From contig JBBRCX010000001.1 in NCBI GenBank assembly GCA_038204465.1, positions 1 to 64,000 on the forward strand: a stretch of DNA of 64,000 nucleotides. The letters run 5' to 3'. The position numbers were made by a program, and so were the translations under genes. The DNA is from JBBRCX01 sp038204465 (lineage in GTDB: Bacteria; Planctomycetota; Phycisphaerae; Tepidisphaerales; Tepidisphaeraceae). How positions within the stretch are numbered: position 1 is the first letter of the stretch; each line of letters opens with the position of its first letter. Under the pieces are notes generated by a model, which was given only the letters and a program-made list of their open reading frames with translations, ran no database searches and was not told the DNA's origin. Positions 1-8,707 of this stretch are shown here, piece after piece.

Positions 1-364
1 AGAGGTTGTTCTGGGTGGACTGGCAGAGGAGGACGAGTCGGGCGCCGTTGGCGATCAATTCGCCGCGGACGTTGATGGTGATATGGGCGTTGGTGAAGTC
101 GCGGGGGAAGTTGGCTTCGATGAAGCGGTTGGCGCCGCCGATTTCGCGGGTGTATTCGCCCAGGGGCCCGCGGGTGATGAGGATGAAGGGCAGGTGCAGG
201 TAGCCGGCGCCGGGCAGGGCGTGGTTGTAGTCGATCCACCAGGGGCTGCGCGAGACGGCGCAGGAGTCTTTGATTTCGAGGGGCTTGGGGCCGAGGGAGT
301 TGGACGCCCACGTGATCCATCCGCCGGGGTCGTGGTCGAAGGTTTCGGTGTAGGGGGTGGGCAT
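1..364 (-). CDS. Unknown protein, N-terminal part only (cut by left edge)
   Basis: The minus-strand frame opens with ATG at 362-364; an in-frame stop lies at 413-415 and no other start codon lies between them. It stays open to the window edge, giving about 121 residues. It begins MPTPYTETFDHDPGGWITW, has no signal peptide, and is rich in Trp, Tyr, Pro and alternating hydrophobics, as in a beta-sandwich such as a lectin or carbohydrate-binding fold. That fold is a weak inference and I do not recognise the family. It follows the secreted HEAT-tail gene by 80 bp on the same strand, so it may be the next cistron. Codon use looks like the neighbours. The C-terminal part lies outside the window. 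Confidence 0.6.
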   Translation of the reverse strand, partial: MPTPYTETFDHDPGGWITWASNSLGPKPLEIKDSCAVSRSPWWIDYNHALPGAGYLHLPFILITRGPLGEYTREIGGANRFIEANFPRDFTNAHITINVRGELIANGARLVLLCQSTQNNL

Positions 365-444
365 GGGTTTGGGTTTCAGTGCCGGCTTACGATCTCGAAC
401 TCTGGCGGAGCGCTAAGGCCGTGTAGCGGCGCCGGTGGCGTTGG

Positions 445-1668
445 TCATCGTCCCGGCGGGGTGGATGTGAGGACTTGCAGCAGCTGCTCCGCGTGCCACG
501 CGACTTCGGCATCTTTGTCATTCGCCGCCTGCTCCAGCTTTGGCTTGGCCGCGATCCCGATCTCCGCCAACTGCTTGTGCGCCGCCGTGCGTTTTGACCA
601 GTCGGGATCACGGAGCTGCGCGATCAGCCGGTCGACCTCCTCGCCCACGCTGGGATCCATGTTGCGCACGATCACCAGTCCCACGCGCAGCTGCTTCTTG
701 GGCAGCGGCGTCACTTCCAGCGGGAGCAGGCCGTTCAATTCGGATTCGTCCATCCGATAGACGACCGTCAGCCGCTTCGCGTCCAGCGCGTGCTTCGAAA
801 GCAGCGAGATAATCAGGTCGTAATCCGTTGGCGCCAGCCCCGTCGCCGCAAGGTTCTTCTTCCACCCTGCAAGCAGATCGACCGGCTGCTTCACGGCATC
901 GGGCGCCAGTGTAATCACCACGCCCTCAACCGACTGTGTCGTGGCAGGCTGGGTCGTCGATGGTTTGGTCGTCACCACCGCACGCTGTCCCATCTTAAGG
1001 TCCGGCGCCGTCCCCGTGCGCCAACCGCCCTCGCCGGGCTGATAAACACAGATGTCGCGCAGCGCCGTTGCGCCGCTCGTGCTCAGCAGGAACCCGGTCT
1101 CGGCGCCACCCGACACCTTGAGCGGCGCGCTGTAGGCAGCTTCGAAATCGTACAGCAGGAAATTCTCGGTGTTGTTGCCGCACTTGAGGTGCGCCGAGTC
1201 CCCCTGCCGCAATCGCGAAAACCAATGTTCCGGCTCGACCGCCTGCGGGCCCAGTGGCCCACCGCTCAGCTCCACGTCCTGCCACAAAACGCGGTCGGTC
1301 TTCTGCTGCGCCTTGGGCCAGTGGGCATTGAACTGGCTGCCCCGCACCAGCACGTCGATCTTCGGAATCGAATCGGTCTTCGCATCCCCGTAGAGTCGAA
1401 TCACGCCGACGGGCGACGGGTCGTTGTGTTCCTCCGGGTTCGCCCCGGACCGGCGGTTCAGCACAAATCCCGGCATCGTCGACTTGAACAACACGCCGTT
1501 GTTCGTGCCCGGCCGGTTCGGGTCCACGACCAAAACCACCCACTCCTGAAGCTCGAATGGCGCCTGTTGAGGCTTCGTCTCCGCCGCGCCGCGGGCCCGC
1601 GCCGCCAGCATCGCCGCTACCGCGAAGGCGCCCACCAACCGCCCGACTCGCCACCATCCGTTTATCAT
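445..1668 (-). CDS. Secreted protein with HEAT-like C-terminal segment
   Basis: 407 residues. The N-terminus (MINGWWRVGRLVGAFAVAAM) followed by an Ala/Arg stretch looks like a Sec signal peptide cleaved near residue 27. The central 300 residues match no family I know. The last 55 residues (from about 345, with DPDWSKRTAAHKQLAEIG) form two helices in the style of a HEAT/PBS-lyase repeat, as often seen in planctomycete exported proteins. A Thr/Gln/Pro-rich linker (PSTTQPATTQS) lies near residue 235. It is 49 bp downstream of the NPCBM-domain gene and probably co-transcribed with it. The ATG at 1666-1668 has only a weak ribosome binding site. Function unknown; an envelope or periplasmic role is inferred from the signal peptide and neighbours. 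Confidence 0.75.
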   Translation of the reverse strand: MINGWWRVGRLVGAFAVAAMLAARARGAAETKPQQAPFELQEWVVLVVDPNRPGTNNGVLFKSTMPGFVLNRRSGANPEEHNDPSPVGVIRLYGDAKTDSIPKIDVLVRGSQFNAHWPKAQQKTDRVLWQDVELSGGPLGPQAVEPEHWFSRLRQGDSAHLKCGNNTENFLLYDFEAAYSAPLKVSGGAETGFLLSTSGATALRDICVYQPGEGGWRTGTAPDLKMGQRAVVTTKPSTTQPATTQSVEGVVITLAPDAVKQPVDLLAGWKKNLAATGLAPTDYDLIISLLSKHALDAKRLTVVYRMDESELNGLLPLEVTPLPKKQLRVGLVIVRNMDPSVGEEVDRLIAQLRDPDWSKRTAAHKQLAEIGIAAKPKLEQAANDKDAEVAWHAEQLLQVLTSTPPGR

Positions 1669-1717
1669 GGTTGATTCCGATCAATGCCGGACGTCGTTGC
1701 TGCTCGCGGGGAGCGGA

Positions 1718-4258
1718 TCACGGAGTCGCGGATGCCTGTCGAAGGAGACGCGGCTCTGCCCAGACGACGCGATCGGCGACGTCCTCGCCTTTGCCGTAGT
1801 CAACCTCGAGCGTAAGGCGGTTGACACCGCTGACTTTCACGTCGATCTCCGCCGGCTTGGCATCGCCTTTGGCATCCGGCGCCTCGAACAGCACCTTGCC
1901 GTCGCCAAGGACGCGCACGGCCGCCTGCCCGGCTTTTCCATCGGGCTGCTGGAAACCCACCTTGGTCTTGAATTCCTCGTAGCGGCCCCCGAGGTCGTAA
2001 TGCAGCAGGCAGCGCGAATGCACCGCAATGCCCCGGGTGTACTCGCCGTCGGTGAGCCGCAGCGCGGAGCCCGCGAGCGACTTGTTCATCCGATAGCCCA
2101 GCACGCGGTCGAAGAACGGAACCTCTTCCACGCGCGTCGGCTTGCGATCGGAAAGGTAAACCAGCCGTCCGTTGCGGATGTCCAGGCTCTTCACGCTCGA
2201 GAACGGGAGATTCACCATCGCGCCCCAGCGCGTCTGCAGTCCGATTGTCCCCTTGTCCAGGGTTTTCCAGGTGCCGGAGAGCGTGTCTCCCGAGTCGAGA
2301 TGCACCACCTGGTGCAACGCATCGTCCGGGGGCGCGTCCTGGTGGCCGCCGAACACCACGCCGATCAGCCGGTTCAGCGCGATCTTCCGGTCGGCATCGT
2401 TGTAGCGAAAACTCAGCGAGTCGCCCTCCGTGCCGATCGCAATGCCGCGAACCGCAACGATCCCCTCGTCCTTCTGCACGTAAGCTACATCTTCAGTGGC
2501 GGATTCGTTCTTCAGGGCTCGCGCTTTCTTTTCCTGCTCGCTCGTTCCGATCCACAACTCGCGCACGCGCTCCAGCGGCGCCTCCAGCTCCATGCTCCCC
2601 CTGTTCAGCTTCAGCGCGACACTCTTCTGCGACCAGCCGCTCAGCACGCCGGCGACCTGATCGTCGCCTTCGAGCGTCACGCGAATCGGAGGATGGGCGA
2701 CGACCGCTGGCGTTGCCGTGCCCTTCGCCGCCGCCACTGCCGACTCGCGGGACGCGGCATTGATGATCGTCACTCCCGGTTTATTCACGGGGCGCGCAAC
2801 GTCCACCTCGCGGGTAAGGTCCACCAGGTCCTGCAGCGGTACGGTTTGCCGCGTCCCGGCCCCGTTCGGCGGCGCGACCGACAGCTTGCCATCCGACAGA
2901 CCCATGAGCCTGCCGCGCAGGCTGCCGCCTTCGGCCTTGTGCAGCGTCACGACGTCAGCGCCCACAGCTTCGTCCGTCTTGTTTTCATCGGCGCCAAGCT
3001 TCTGCTCGAGTTCGGCCGGCGAAGCAGCCCGCAGCGCATCGGCCGCCTGAATCGTCTGATTCTGAACCGACCCCGCCCAGTCGGTGTGGTAACTCAGCGT
3101 CAACTGCACGTTTGCGGGTTCGGCGGGAAGCATCGGTGTCCGCCAGTGCCCGTGCCGGTCCGTCATCAACATGACCGGTTCATTTGTGATTGCCGGCTGG
3201 TTGCCTTGCGCGGGTTCCGTGAAGCTGGCTGTCACCATCGCCCCATGAACCGGATGCCCCGCCGGGTCTACGATCGTGCCGCCATAGCACGCGCCGCGAA
3301 CCAGGTCGACCTGATGGGCCGGCGCTGGCTGGGCCGGCGGTTGTGGCATCGGCTGGACATAAACAACCTGACGCATCCTCCAGCCTGGCGCTTCCACCCG
3401 CGCCGTATGCTGGTGCGATTCGTTCGCGAGCGGTGTGATCGTCACCGCGCCTTCCGCATTGGTGGCGCCGGCGCGGGCGAAATTTCTCCACTCGTAGTCG
3501 AGTATTACCTTCGCACCCTTGATCGGCTGCCCCTCGCCCGTCACCTTCAATTCAAGGGGGGCATCTGCCTTGATCTCCGCCACGGGCGCATCAGGCGCCG
3601 CTTCGAAGCGCATGTCGATCAGATCGAACTCACTCGGCCCGATCTCATCGCAGGAGACCTGCAGCAACATCGTTCTCGAGACGCCCTCGGGCACGTGATC
3701 CGCTTTGCGGAGGTCCTTTCGTACTTCGTGCACCTTGCCGTCGCTGATGATCTCTTCCTTCTTAAGCGGATGAAACCCGCCGTTGATGGCATTGGTCTCG
3801 TCGCTCATCCACGTGCCATACCAGATTTTGTCGGGCGGCATGCGGCTGGCGCGATAGGTCGTCACGACGATCGGATACTTTCGCGCGTCCGGTGACAGCA
3901 GCGGGAAAAAAAGGTGGAACGCGTGGAATTCCTTGGGCGAGCCAACCGACAGCCGCGGAAACGATCCCTCGATCACGTCCGAGCCATAGCAGCGCGCCAG
4001 CGTGTAAGTGTCCGAAGCATTGTCATCCGGCACGAACGGGCGGCGCAACTCCAGCACGATCGCCTTCTCCGGCGCCACGTCCGGCTTCATCCCCTCAACC
4101 ATCGGCTGCGTCGCCGCCGCCCCCGGCTGCGTCTGCGGCGCCGCCGGCCCGCTCGTCGCTCTTGTCTCCTGAGCCGTCGCCGGCCGGGCAGCAAGCGCAA
4201 CAACGAAACACAGGCCCATCAAGGCCGCCGGATGAATCGCTCGATGAACGCTGCGCAT
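1718..4258 (-). CDS. Secreted NPCBM/NEW2-domain protein with carboxypeptidase-regulatory-like repeats
   Basis: 846 residues. A signal peptide covers about residues 1-29 (ending ARPATA). Residues 235-300 and 320-390 each look like a carboxypeptidase-regulatory/transthyretin-type beta-sandwich (GEGQPIKGAKVILDYEW; GTIVDPAGHPVHGAMVTASF). Residues 710-846 are a convincing NPCBM/NEW2 domain: FFDRVLGYRMNKSLAGS, then LTDGEYTRGIAVHSRCLL, then a Val/Leu-rich beta run with GDGKVLFE. NPCBM domains bind carbohydrate at the N-terminus of glycosidases; here the domain is C-terminal and no glycosidase domain is seen. The stop of the 4277-4909 gene lies 18 bp upstream. It is probably an exported structural or polysaccharide-binding partner of the MoxR-associated envelope genes; that role is inferred. 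Confidence 0.85.
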   Translation of the reverse strand: MRSVHRAIHPAALMGLCFVVALAARPATAQETRATSGPAAPQTQPGAAATQPMVEGMKPDVAPEKAIVLELRRPFVPDDNASDTYTLARCYGSDVIEGSFPRLSVGSPKEFHAFHLFFPLLSPDARKYPIVVTTYRASRMPPDKIWYGTWMSDETNAINGGFHPLKKEEIISDGKVHEVRKDLRKADHVPEGVSRTMLLQVSCDEIGPSEFDLIDMRFEAAPDAPVAEIKADAPLELKVTGEGQPIKGAKVILDYEWRNFARAGATNAEGAVTITPLANESHQHTARVEAPGWRMRQVVYVQPMPQPPAQPAPAHQVDLVRGACYGGTIVDPAGHPVHGAMVTASFTEPAQGNQPAITNEPVMLMTDRHGHWRTPMLPAEPANVQLTLSYHTDWAGSVQNQTIQAADALRAASPAELEQKLGADENKTDEAVGADVVTLHKAEGGSLRGRLMGLSDGKLSVAPPNGAGTRQTVPLQDLVDLTREVDVARPVNKPGVTIINAASRESAVAAAKGTATPAVVAHPPIRVTLEGDDQVAGVLSGWSQKSVALKLNRGSMELEAPLERVRELWIGTSEQEKKARALKNESATEDVAYVQKDEGIVAVRGIAIGTEGDSLSFRYNDADRKIALNRLIGVVFGGHQDAPPDDALHQVVHLDSGDTLSGTWKTLDKGTIGLQTRWGAMVNLPFSSVKSLDIRNGRLVYLSDRKPTRVEEVPFFDRVLGYRMNKSLAGSALRLTDGEYTRGIAVHSRCLLHYDLGGRYEEFKTKVGFQQPDGKAGQAAVRVLGDGKVLFEAPDAKGDAKPAEIDVKVSGVNRLTLEVDYGKGEDVADRVVWAEPRLLRQASATP

Positions 4259-4276
4259 GCTCGCTCCGGTGATGAG

Positions 4277-4909
4277 TTAATTCTTCGGCTCTTCCTTCGG
4301 CGTCGGATCTTTTGCCGTTCCCTCGGCCGTCACCTGCTCCTGCGCTAAACGCTGGTAATACTTCTCCAGAATCGACTCATAGCCGGCAGGGAAGCCCTGC
4401 GTCTTGGATTGCAGGATCTGCTCGCGCTGCTTGGGCGGCAGATAGCCCCACGGCTTCTCGCCCTGCCGTGGGTCGATCATCTCCCCGGAACCACCGGGCC
4501 CTTGCCGGATCGTCGATGCGTTGGCGGGCTTGCGGGGATTTCGATTGGCCGCACTGCCGCCGCCCTTGCAGCTCTGCTCCAATTGCTTGATGAGTTCATC
4601 GAGCCGGCTCACCACCTTTGCCTGCTTGCCCTGCACCGGCCGGTCCGTTTGGAAGTGCGAAAGATCCCCCACGATGTCAGCCATGTCGCCTGCGAGGAAC
4701 CGCAACGGGTCCTGATCGCGCCCATGCAGCGCCATCTCGGTCAATGACTGCATCAAATCCTCGTAATGCGACAGCGCCGGGGCCCGCCGCGCAGGCGGCG
4801 CGGACTCGGCCGCGAAACTGATCGAGCCGACTGTCGTCGCCAGTGTCGCGATTGCCAGAGTGATGCTCCGAGCATGCAGCCACCCGTGCCGTCCGTAATT
4901 GAAGTTCAT
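4277..4909 (-). CDS. Small secreted protein of unknown function
   Basis: 210 residues from the ATG at 4907-4909, which has GAGG seven bases upstream. A longer frame to 4948 exists but puts a charged, non-signal extension ahead of the signal sequence. The signal peptide runs to about residue 33 (SITLAIATLATTVGSISFA). The mature part has a helical block (LSHYEDLMQSLTEMALHG), a Gly/Ser/Asn linker near residue 135, and a C-terminal segment with LPPKQREQILQSKTQGFPAG and YESILEKYYQRLAQE. That last pattern recurs in planctomycete exported proteins next to MoxR/BatA genes (recalled, not searched). It lies 49 bp after the coiled-coil CxxC protein. Function unknown. Confidence 0.75.
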   Translation of the reverse strand: MNFNYGRHGWLHARSITLAIATLATTVGSISFAAESAPPARRAPALSHYEDLMQSLTEMALHGRDQDPLRFLAGDMADIVGDLSHFQTDRPVQGKQAKVVSRLDELIKQLEQSCKGGGSAANRNPRKPANASTIRQGPGGSGEMIDPRQGEKPWGYLPPKQREQILQSKTQGFPAGYESILEKYYQRLAQEQVTAEGTAKDPTPKEEPKN

Positions 4910-4958
4910 TTTTAAGCCTCGCAATGTCTCCCTCGGTCGCGCAATCAAACCGCAATCG

Positions 4959-6437
4959 CTATTCCTTCAGGCAGTCAGGACAGTATTCGTGGTGCAGCTT
5001 GTCCATGGCGTCCTGCACCTGCGCCTGGTTGTCGCGCACGGTGCCGATGACCTCGCGCAGCTCCGGGCTCACCTCCGCCGCAGCGGCGGCGCGGCGTCCG
5101 TCGGCGTCAAGCGTTTCCTCGTTCACCCGTACCTGCAGCAGGCGGGCGACCTTCAGCTCGGCCAGCAGCTTGTTCCTGTTGCCGCCGCACGAGTTGCATT
5201 TCCCACCGCCTGATGCGCTGGACGAGTTCAGCTCCTTGAACGTCTCGATCAGATCCGAAAGGTCCTTCTCGATCTGCTTCTCGGCGTCGACGACCGGTTT
5301 GCCGCCGCGCCCGGCCTGCAGGTCGGCGGTCACGTAAACGCAACGCCGCTGGACCGACCGCAGCGCCGCCGGCAGGGCCACGCTGAACTGTGTCTCCTCG
5401 ATCAGGTCGATCGTCTGCTGCGCCGCCGTCACGATGCGCTGCTCGGGCGTGGCCAGCTGTTTCAGCCGCAGCACCGATTCGCGCTGCGCCGATACCAGTT
5501 TGGCTGACAGCACCTCGGTCGCCTCGCGCACGGCCTTCTGCCGCTCCAGCATGTCGGTCAGGTTCTCGATCACCTGGCGGCGCACCTGCTTCTCAATCTC
5601 CGCCAGCAGCTTCTTCCGCTCCTGTTCCAGCGCCTCGCGCGCCTTCGTCAGCGACTGGGCGGCATCCCCCTGCTGCGGCATGGCGTCGCCCGGCTTGCCG
5701 CCGCCCAGGCTCTTCGATGCGCCCCCCATGCTCCCACCCGCTCCGGCGAGCGCTTCCAGCGCCTTGGCGCCCGATTGGCCGAATTCCTTCACCGTCTGCG
5801 CGACGCTCTCGGTTGCCTTCTGCGTCTTGTCCTGGTCCTGCTTCGGCGCGGCCAGCGCGCTCTCCGGGAGCTTGCCGGTCTTCTGCGTCTCGGCAAGCTT
5901 GCGGCTCTGCTCCTGCTGCCGCTTCTGCTCCTTGATCAACGTGTCGAGCTTGGCAATCGTCGCCTGCAGTTTTTTCAGCCGCTCGAGCTGCATCTGCAGA
6001 TCGAGATCTGTCGCCAGCAGCAACTTCCTCAGCTCCTCCAGCTTCACCAACACCTGTTTCTGTTGCTCCGACGCGTTGCCGTAATCGTTGCGCCCCAGCC
6101 TCTCGAGGATGTCCTTCATCTGCTCGATGATCAGCTGCTCGCGGGCCCGGCGCACTGCCAGCAGCAGCCGGGCCGCGTCGTCCGGCTCCGCCTGCCGGGT
6201 CAGTTCCGCCAGGTGATACATCCGCTCCTGCAGCTCCTGCATCTGCGCGGAAACGTTCTTCTGCTGGAACTGGATCTGCTCCTCGGGCTTGATCGCGGGC
6301 TTGGTCGCCGGCGTAGGCGCCGGGCCGGCGTGCGCTGGCATGGCGGCATAGACGAACACCAGGACCGCGCAGCAGAACACCCGGCTCGGTTGTTGCATTG
6401 GAGAGGCCCCTGTTATGGAGAGTTGCGTCGCGACCAT
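4959..6437 (-). CDS. Exported coiled-coil protein with paired CxxC motifs
   Basis: 492 residues from the ATG at 6435-6437, chosen because GGAGG lies seven bases upstream. A frame extending to 6674 would overlap the previous gene and encode an Arg/Ser-rich stretch. The signal sequence includes VFCCAVLVFVYAAMPAHA. From about residue 45 to 200 the protein is almost all predicted helix with heptad-like Leu/Gln/Glu (ELRKLLLATDLDLQMQLERL). A Gly-rich stretch follows (about 215-250), then a second long helical part. The C-terminal 90 residues hold CNSCGG and, at the very end, CPDC, a possible zinc or disulfide pair. The stop of the membrane protein at 6469 is 31 bp upstream. I know no family name; it probably spans or scaffolds the periplasm. 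Confidence 0.8.
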   Translation of the reverse strand: MVATQLSITGASPMQQPSRVFCCAVLVFVYAAMPAHAGPAPTPATKPAIKPEEQIQFQQKNVSAQMQELQERMYHLAELTRQAEPDDAARLLLAVRRAREQLIIEQMKDILERLGRNDYGNASEQQKQVLVKLEELRKLLLATDLDLQMQLERLKKLQATIAKLDTLIKEQKRQQEQSRKLAETQKTGKLPESALAAPKQDQDKTQKATESVAQTVKEFGQSGAKALEALAGAGGSMGGASKSLGGGKPGDAMPQQGDAAQSLTKAREALEQERKKLLAEIEKQVRRQVIENLTDMLERQKAVREATEVLSAKLVSAQRESVLRLKQLATPEQRIVTAAQQTIDLIEETQFSVALPAALRSVQRRCVYVTADLQAGRGGKPVVDAEKQIEKDLSDLIETFKELNSSSASGGGKCNSCGGNRNKLLAELKVARLLQVRVNEETLDADGRRAAAAAEVSPELREVIGTVRDNQAQVQDAMDKLHHEYCPDCLKE

Positions 6438-6468
6438 GGTACGACCTCCGGCGGGCTGCGGCAAATTC

Positions 6469-8688
6469 TTATTTGCCCTCGAAGATGGACTCGGTTTCTT
6501 TGGCCCGAAGCTGCTCGGTATTCCGCTCCGCCTCTTCCTGGACCTTGATGATCTGGTTGAGCTGATTGAGCACGTCCACAAAGCTGTCCCACTGTGACAT
6601 CTGCTTGAGGATCTCCCGCATGGTCGACACGATCTGTTCCTGCCGGCTGCCCGCCGCCGCGATCGCCTTCGCATCCTCCGGCGCCAGCCCTTCCAGCGCT
6701 CGCTTCTGCTCCGCCATCAGCCCTTCGTGCAGCGCCTTCAGAGGCGACAGGACGCTTTTGATCATCAATTCGGTAGCCTCCGGGCTTCCCAGAGCGTTGA
6801 GCCGGATCTCGGTCATCGATTCGTCCAGAACTGTTCGGATGCGCCACGCCTCGCGCTGCAGAAGCCCCTGCTGGCGGGCCGCCTGAACCGCACCGTCGGC
6901 CGAGACGATCGTGCTGATCAGCTCGCGGATCTTCTGGGCATCTTCGATCGCCTTGCGGAACTTCGCCCGCTCGGCCTGCTGCCGCAGCAGAATCTCGCGG
7001 AACAACTCCTCCGGCGCGACGATCCGGAAAGTCACAGTTCGTGAACTGCCGGTTTGAACGCCGGTGTAACACGCGTCCGTCGCCTGTGCCGTCACCGACA
7101 GCAGCGACCCCGGAACCAGCGCGAACTGCGAAACATCCAGCAGGTGCTGCGGCTGCATCTCCTGCTCGGTCGGCGGTTGCACCGGTCCATACAGGACAAT
7201 CGGCTCCAGCTTTGCCGGCGCGGTCGCGGCAGGCGACGTGGCCGCGGGACCTGTCGCTGACTGCGTCGTCGGCCGTTCCGCCAGCGCCTGGTCGGTCAAT
7301 TCCGATTTCAGCGCCAGCAGCAACTGCACCACGCCGTAATCGTCGCGCGCCTGCGCCGACAAGGGGATCTTCGCCTGCGGCGTCACGCGCTGCCGCACGC
7401 CACTGAACTGCAAACTGACGCGCGGCGGCAAGTCCGCCTTGAGCCCGATGTCGATCGGCGTCGGCAGTGACGTCAGGTTCGCTTGCAGCGCCCGCATCTC
7501 GATCTCCAACTGCACCGGCTTGTCGTGCGTCCATGCGAGCGCGAACTGCCGGTCGCTCAACCGCCGCAGACCGCTGCCGCCCACTCCCTTCGCCTTCAGC
7601 CCGGCCTCGGCCACGGGAACGTTCGCCGTTACCGTCAACTCGAGCCTGGTCCTGGGCAGGAAAGACAGCTCGGAATCCTGTCCGGCAAACGAGCGGAATT
7701 CCGGCGACGTTTGCGTCGGATGCTGGCTGCTCAGCCGCAGCTCAACGATTCGCGGCCGATCGATCGGCTCGATGATGAAGGGCCCGAAAAGATCGTCGCC
7801 CCCCGCGAGCTCGGCCGATACCGGCGCCTGCAGGGGCGGCCCATCGTAACGGAAGTCGTCCGGGCCGAAGCGCGTCAGCTGCGCGCGGCCCATGTCCTCC
7901 CGCCCCTGCCGCAGCCGCAATGAAACTGTCTCGGGCGAGGCGCTTCCTTCTCGCGCCGAGACCCGCAGCACATAGGGTTCGCCGCGCGGCACCACCAGCT
8001 TGCCGTCCTCCAGGCCCGCGACCTGAAGGTATGTCTTCTGCGGCCAGGGGATGTCCGATCCCATCAACCATCGCCGCACCCAAATCCCCGCCGTCCGCGG
8101 ACTCGCGATCGCAACAACAGCCGGCACCAGCACGACCGCGGCCAGCGCGGCAAGACTGAGCTGATAGCGGCGACGATTGAGGCGGTTATTGAATTCGAAT
8201 CCTTCGAGCGACTCATGCGAACGTAGCACCGCCCGTCGCACCATCGACTCCGACGGCGGCCGAGCCGAACGCAACAGCTCCGGGAGCTCCAACACCGTTG
8301 CAACATGTCCGGCCAAGTGCGCATTCTCGCGGTTCATCGCGGCTGAAAGTGCGGCCTCAGTCGCGCTGCCGCTCGCCCGGTCCAACGCCGCCGCCATCCC
8401 GACCAGCCCGAGATCCAGCCTCACTGGCGCGAGCACCAACCGCCACGCCTCGTAGGCCATCCCCAGCAGCGCGAGCACGAGGAACGTCATCCGCATTTCG
8501 ACACTGAGCCGCAGCCATCGGTCGATCAGATAGCTCAGCAGAATGGAAACCAGCACCTCGCCCAGGAACTGCGCGAGGCCTTCGATCGCCAGGTGTGCGC
8601 GCACGCGCTGCCTGAAGCGGCTCAGCCGCTCGATAAGCTGTGCCCGCAGGCCGGACAGGTCGGACGTGCTTGGATCGAGTGTTGTCAT
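6469..8688 (-). CDS. DUF4175-like membrane protein with periplasmic and coiled-coil regions
   Basis: 739 residues. Three membrane segments are visible: about 39-60 (FLGEVLVSILLSYLID), 68-90 (MTFLVLALLGMAYEAW) and 172-195 (LAALAAVVLVPAVVAIAS). A large predicted periplasmic beta-rich region follows (about 200-500), then a charged helical C-terminus (about 550-739: QQAERAKFRKAIEDAQKIRE and later repeats). This layout matches the DUF4175 type, which in bacteria often sits beside MoxR/DUF58/vWA genes; the match is from recall of architecture, not a search. The gene lies 19 bp after the vWA/GATase-like gene. It is likely an inner-membrane component of the same envelope system. Confidence 0.75.
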   Translation of the reverse strand: MTTLDPSTSDLSGLRAQLIERLSRFRQRVRAHLAIEGLAQFLGEVLVSILLSYLIDRWLRLSVEMRMTFLVLALLGMAYEAWRLVLAPVRLDLGLVGMAAALDRASGSATEAALSAAMNRENAHLAGHVATVLELPELLRSARPPSESMVRRAVLRSHESLEGFEFNNRLNRRRYQLSLAALAAVVLVPAVVAIASPRTAGIWVRRWLMGSDIPWPQKTYLQVAGLEDGKLVVPRGEPYVLRVSAREGSASPETVSLRLRQGREDMGRAQLTRFGPDDFRYDGPPLQAPVSAELAGGDDLFGPFIIEPIDRPRIVELRLSSQHPTQTSPEFRSFAGQDSELSFLPRTRLELTVTANVPVAEAGLKAKGVGGSGLRRLSDRQFALAWTHDKPVQLEIEMRALQANLTSLPTPIDIGLKADLPPRVSLQFSGVRQRVTPQAKIPLSAQARDDYGVVQLLLALKSELTDQALAERPTTQSATGPAATSPAATAPAKLEPIVLYGPVQPPTEQEMQPQHLLDVSQFALVPGSLLSVTAQATDACYTGVQTGSSRTVTFRIVAPEELFREILLRQQAERAKFRKAIEDAQKIRELISTIVSADGAVQAARQQGLLQREAWRIRTVLDESMTEIRLNALGSPEATELMIKSVLSPLKALHEGLMAEQKRALEGLAPEDAKAIAAAGSRQEQIVSTMREILKQMSQWDSFVDVLNQLNQIIKVQEEAERNTEQLRAKETESIFEGK

Positions 8689-8707
8689 CCCTGCAACTCA
8701 AAGCCGG

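Noticed and set aside
83..760. Plus-strand Gly/Val-rich frame at the left edge
   Set aside because: The minus strand carries a continuous protein-like frame and the HEAT-tail gene in the same bases.
1667..3895. Long plus-strand frame of 742 codons opposite the NPCBM gene
   Set aside because: Arg/His/Leu-rich composition and no recognisable motif; the minus-strand frame has a signal peptide and clear domains. It is an antisense artefact of GC-rich codon use.
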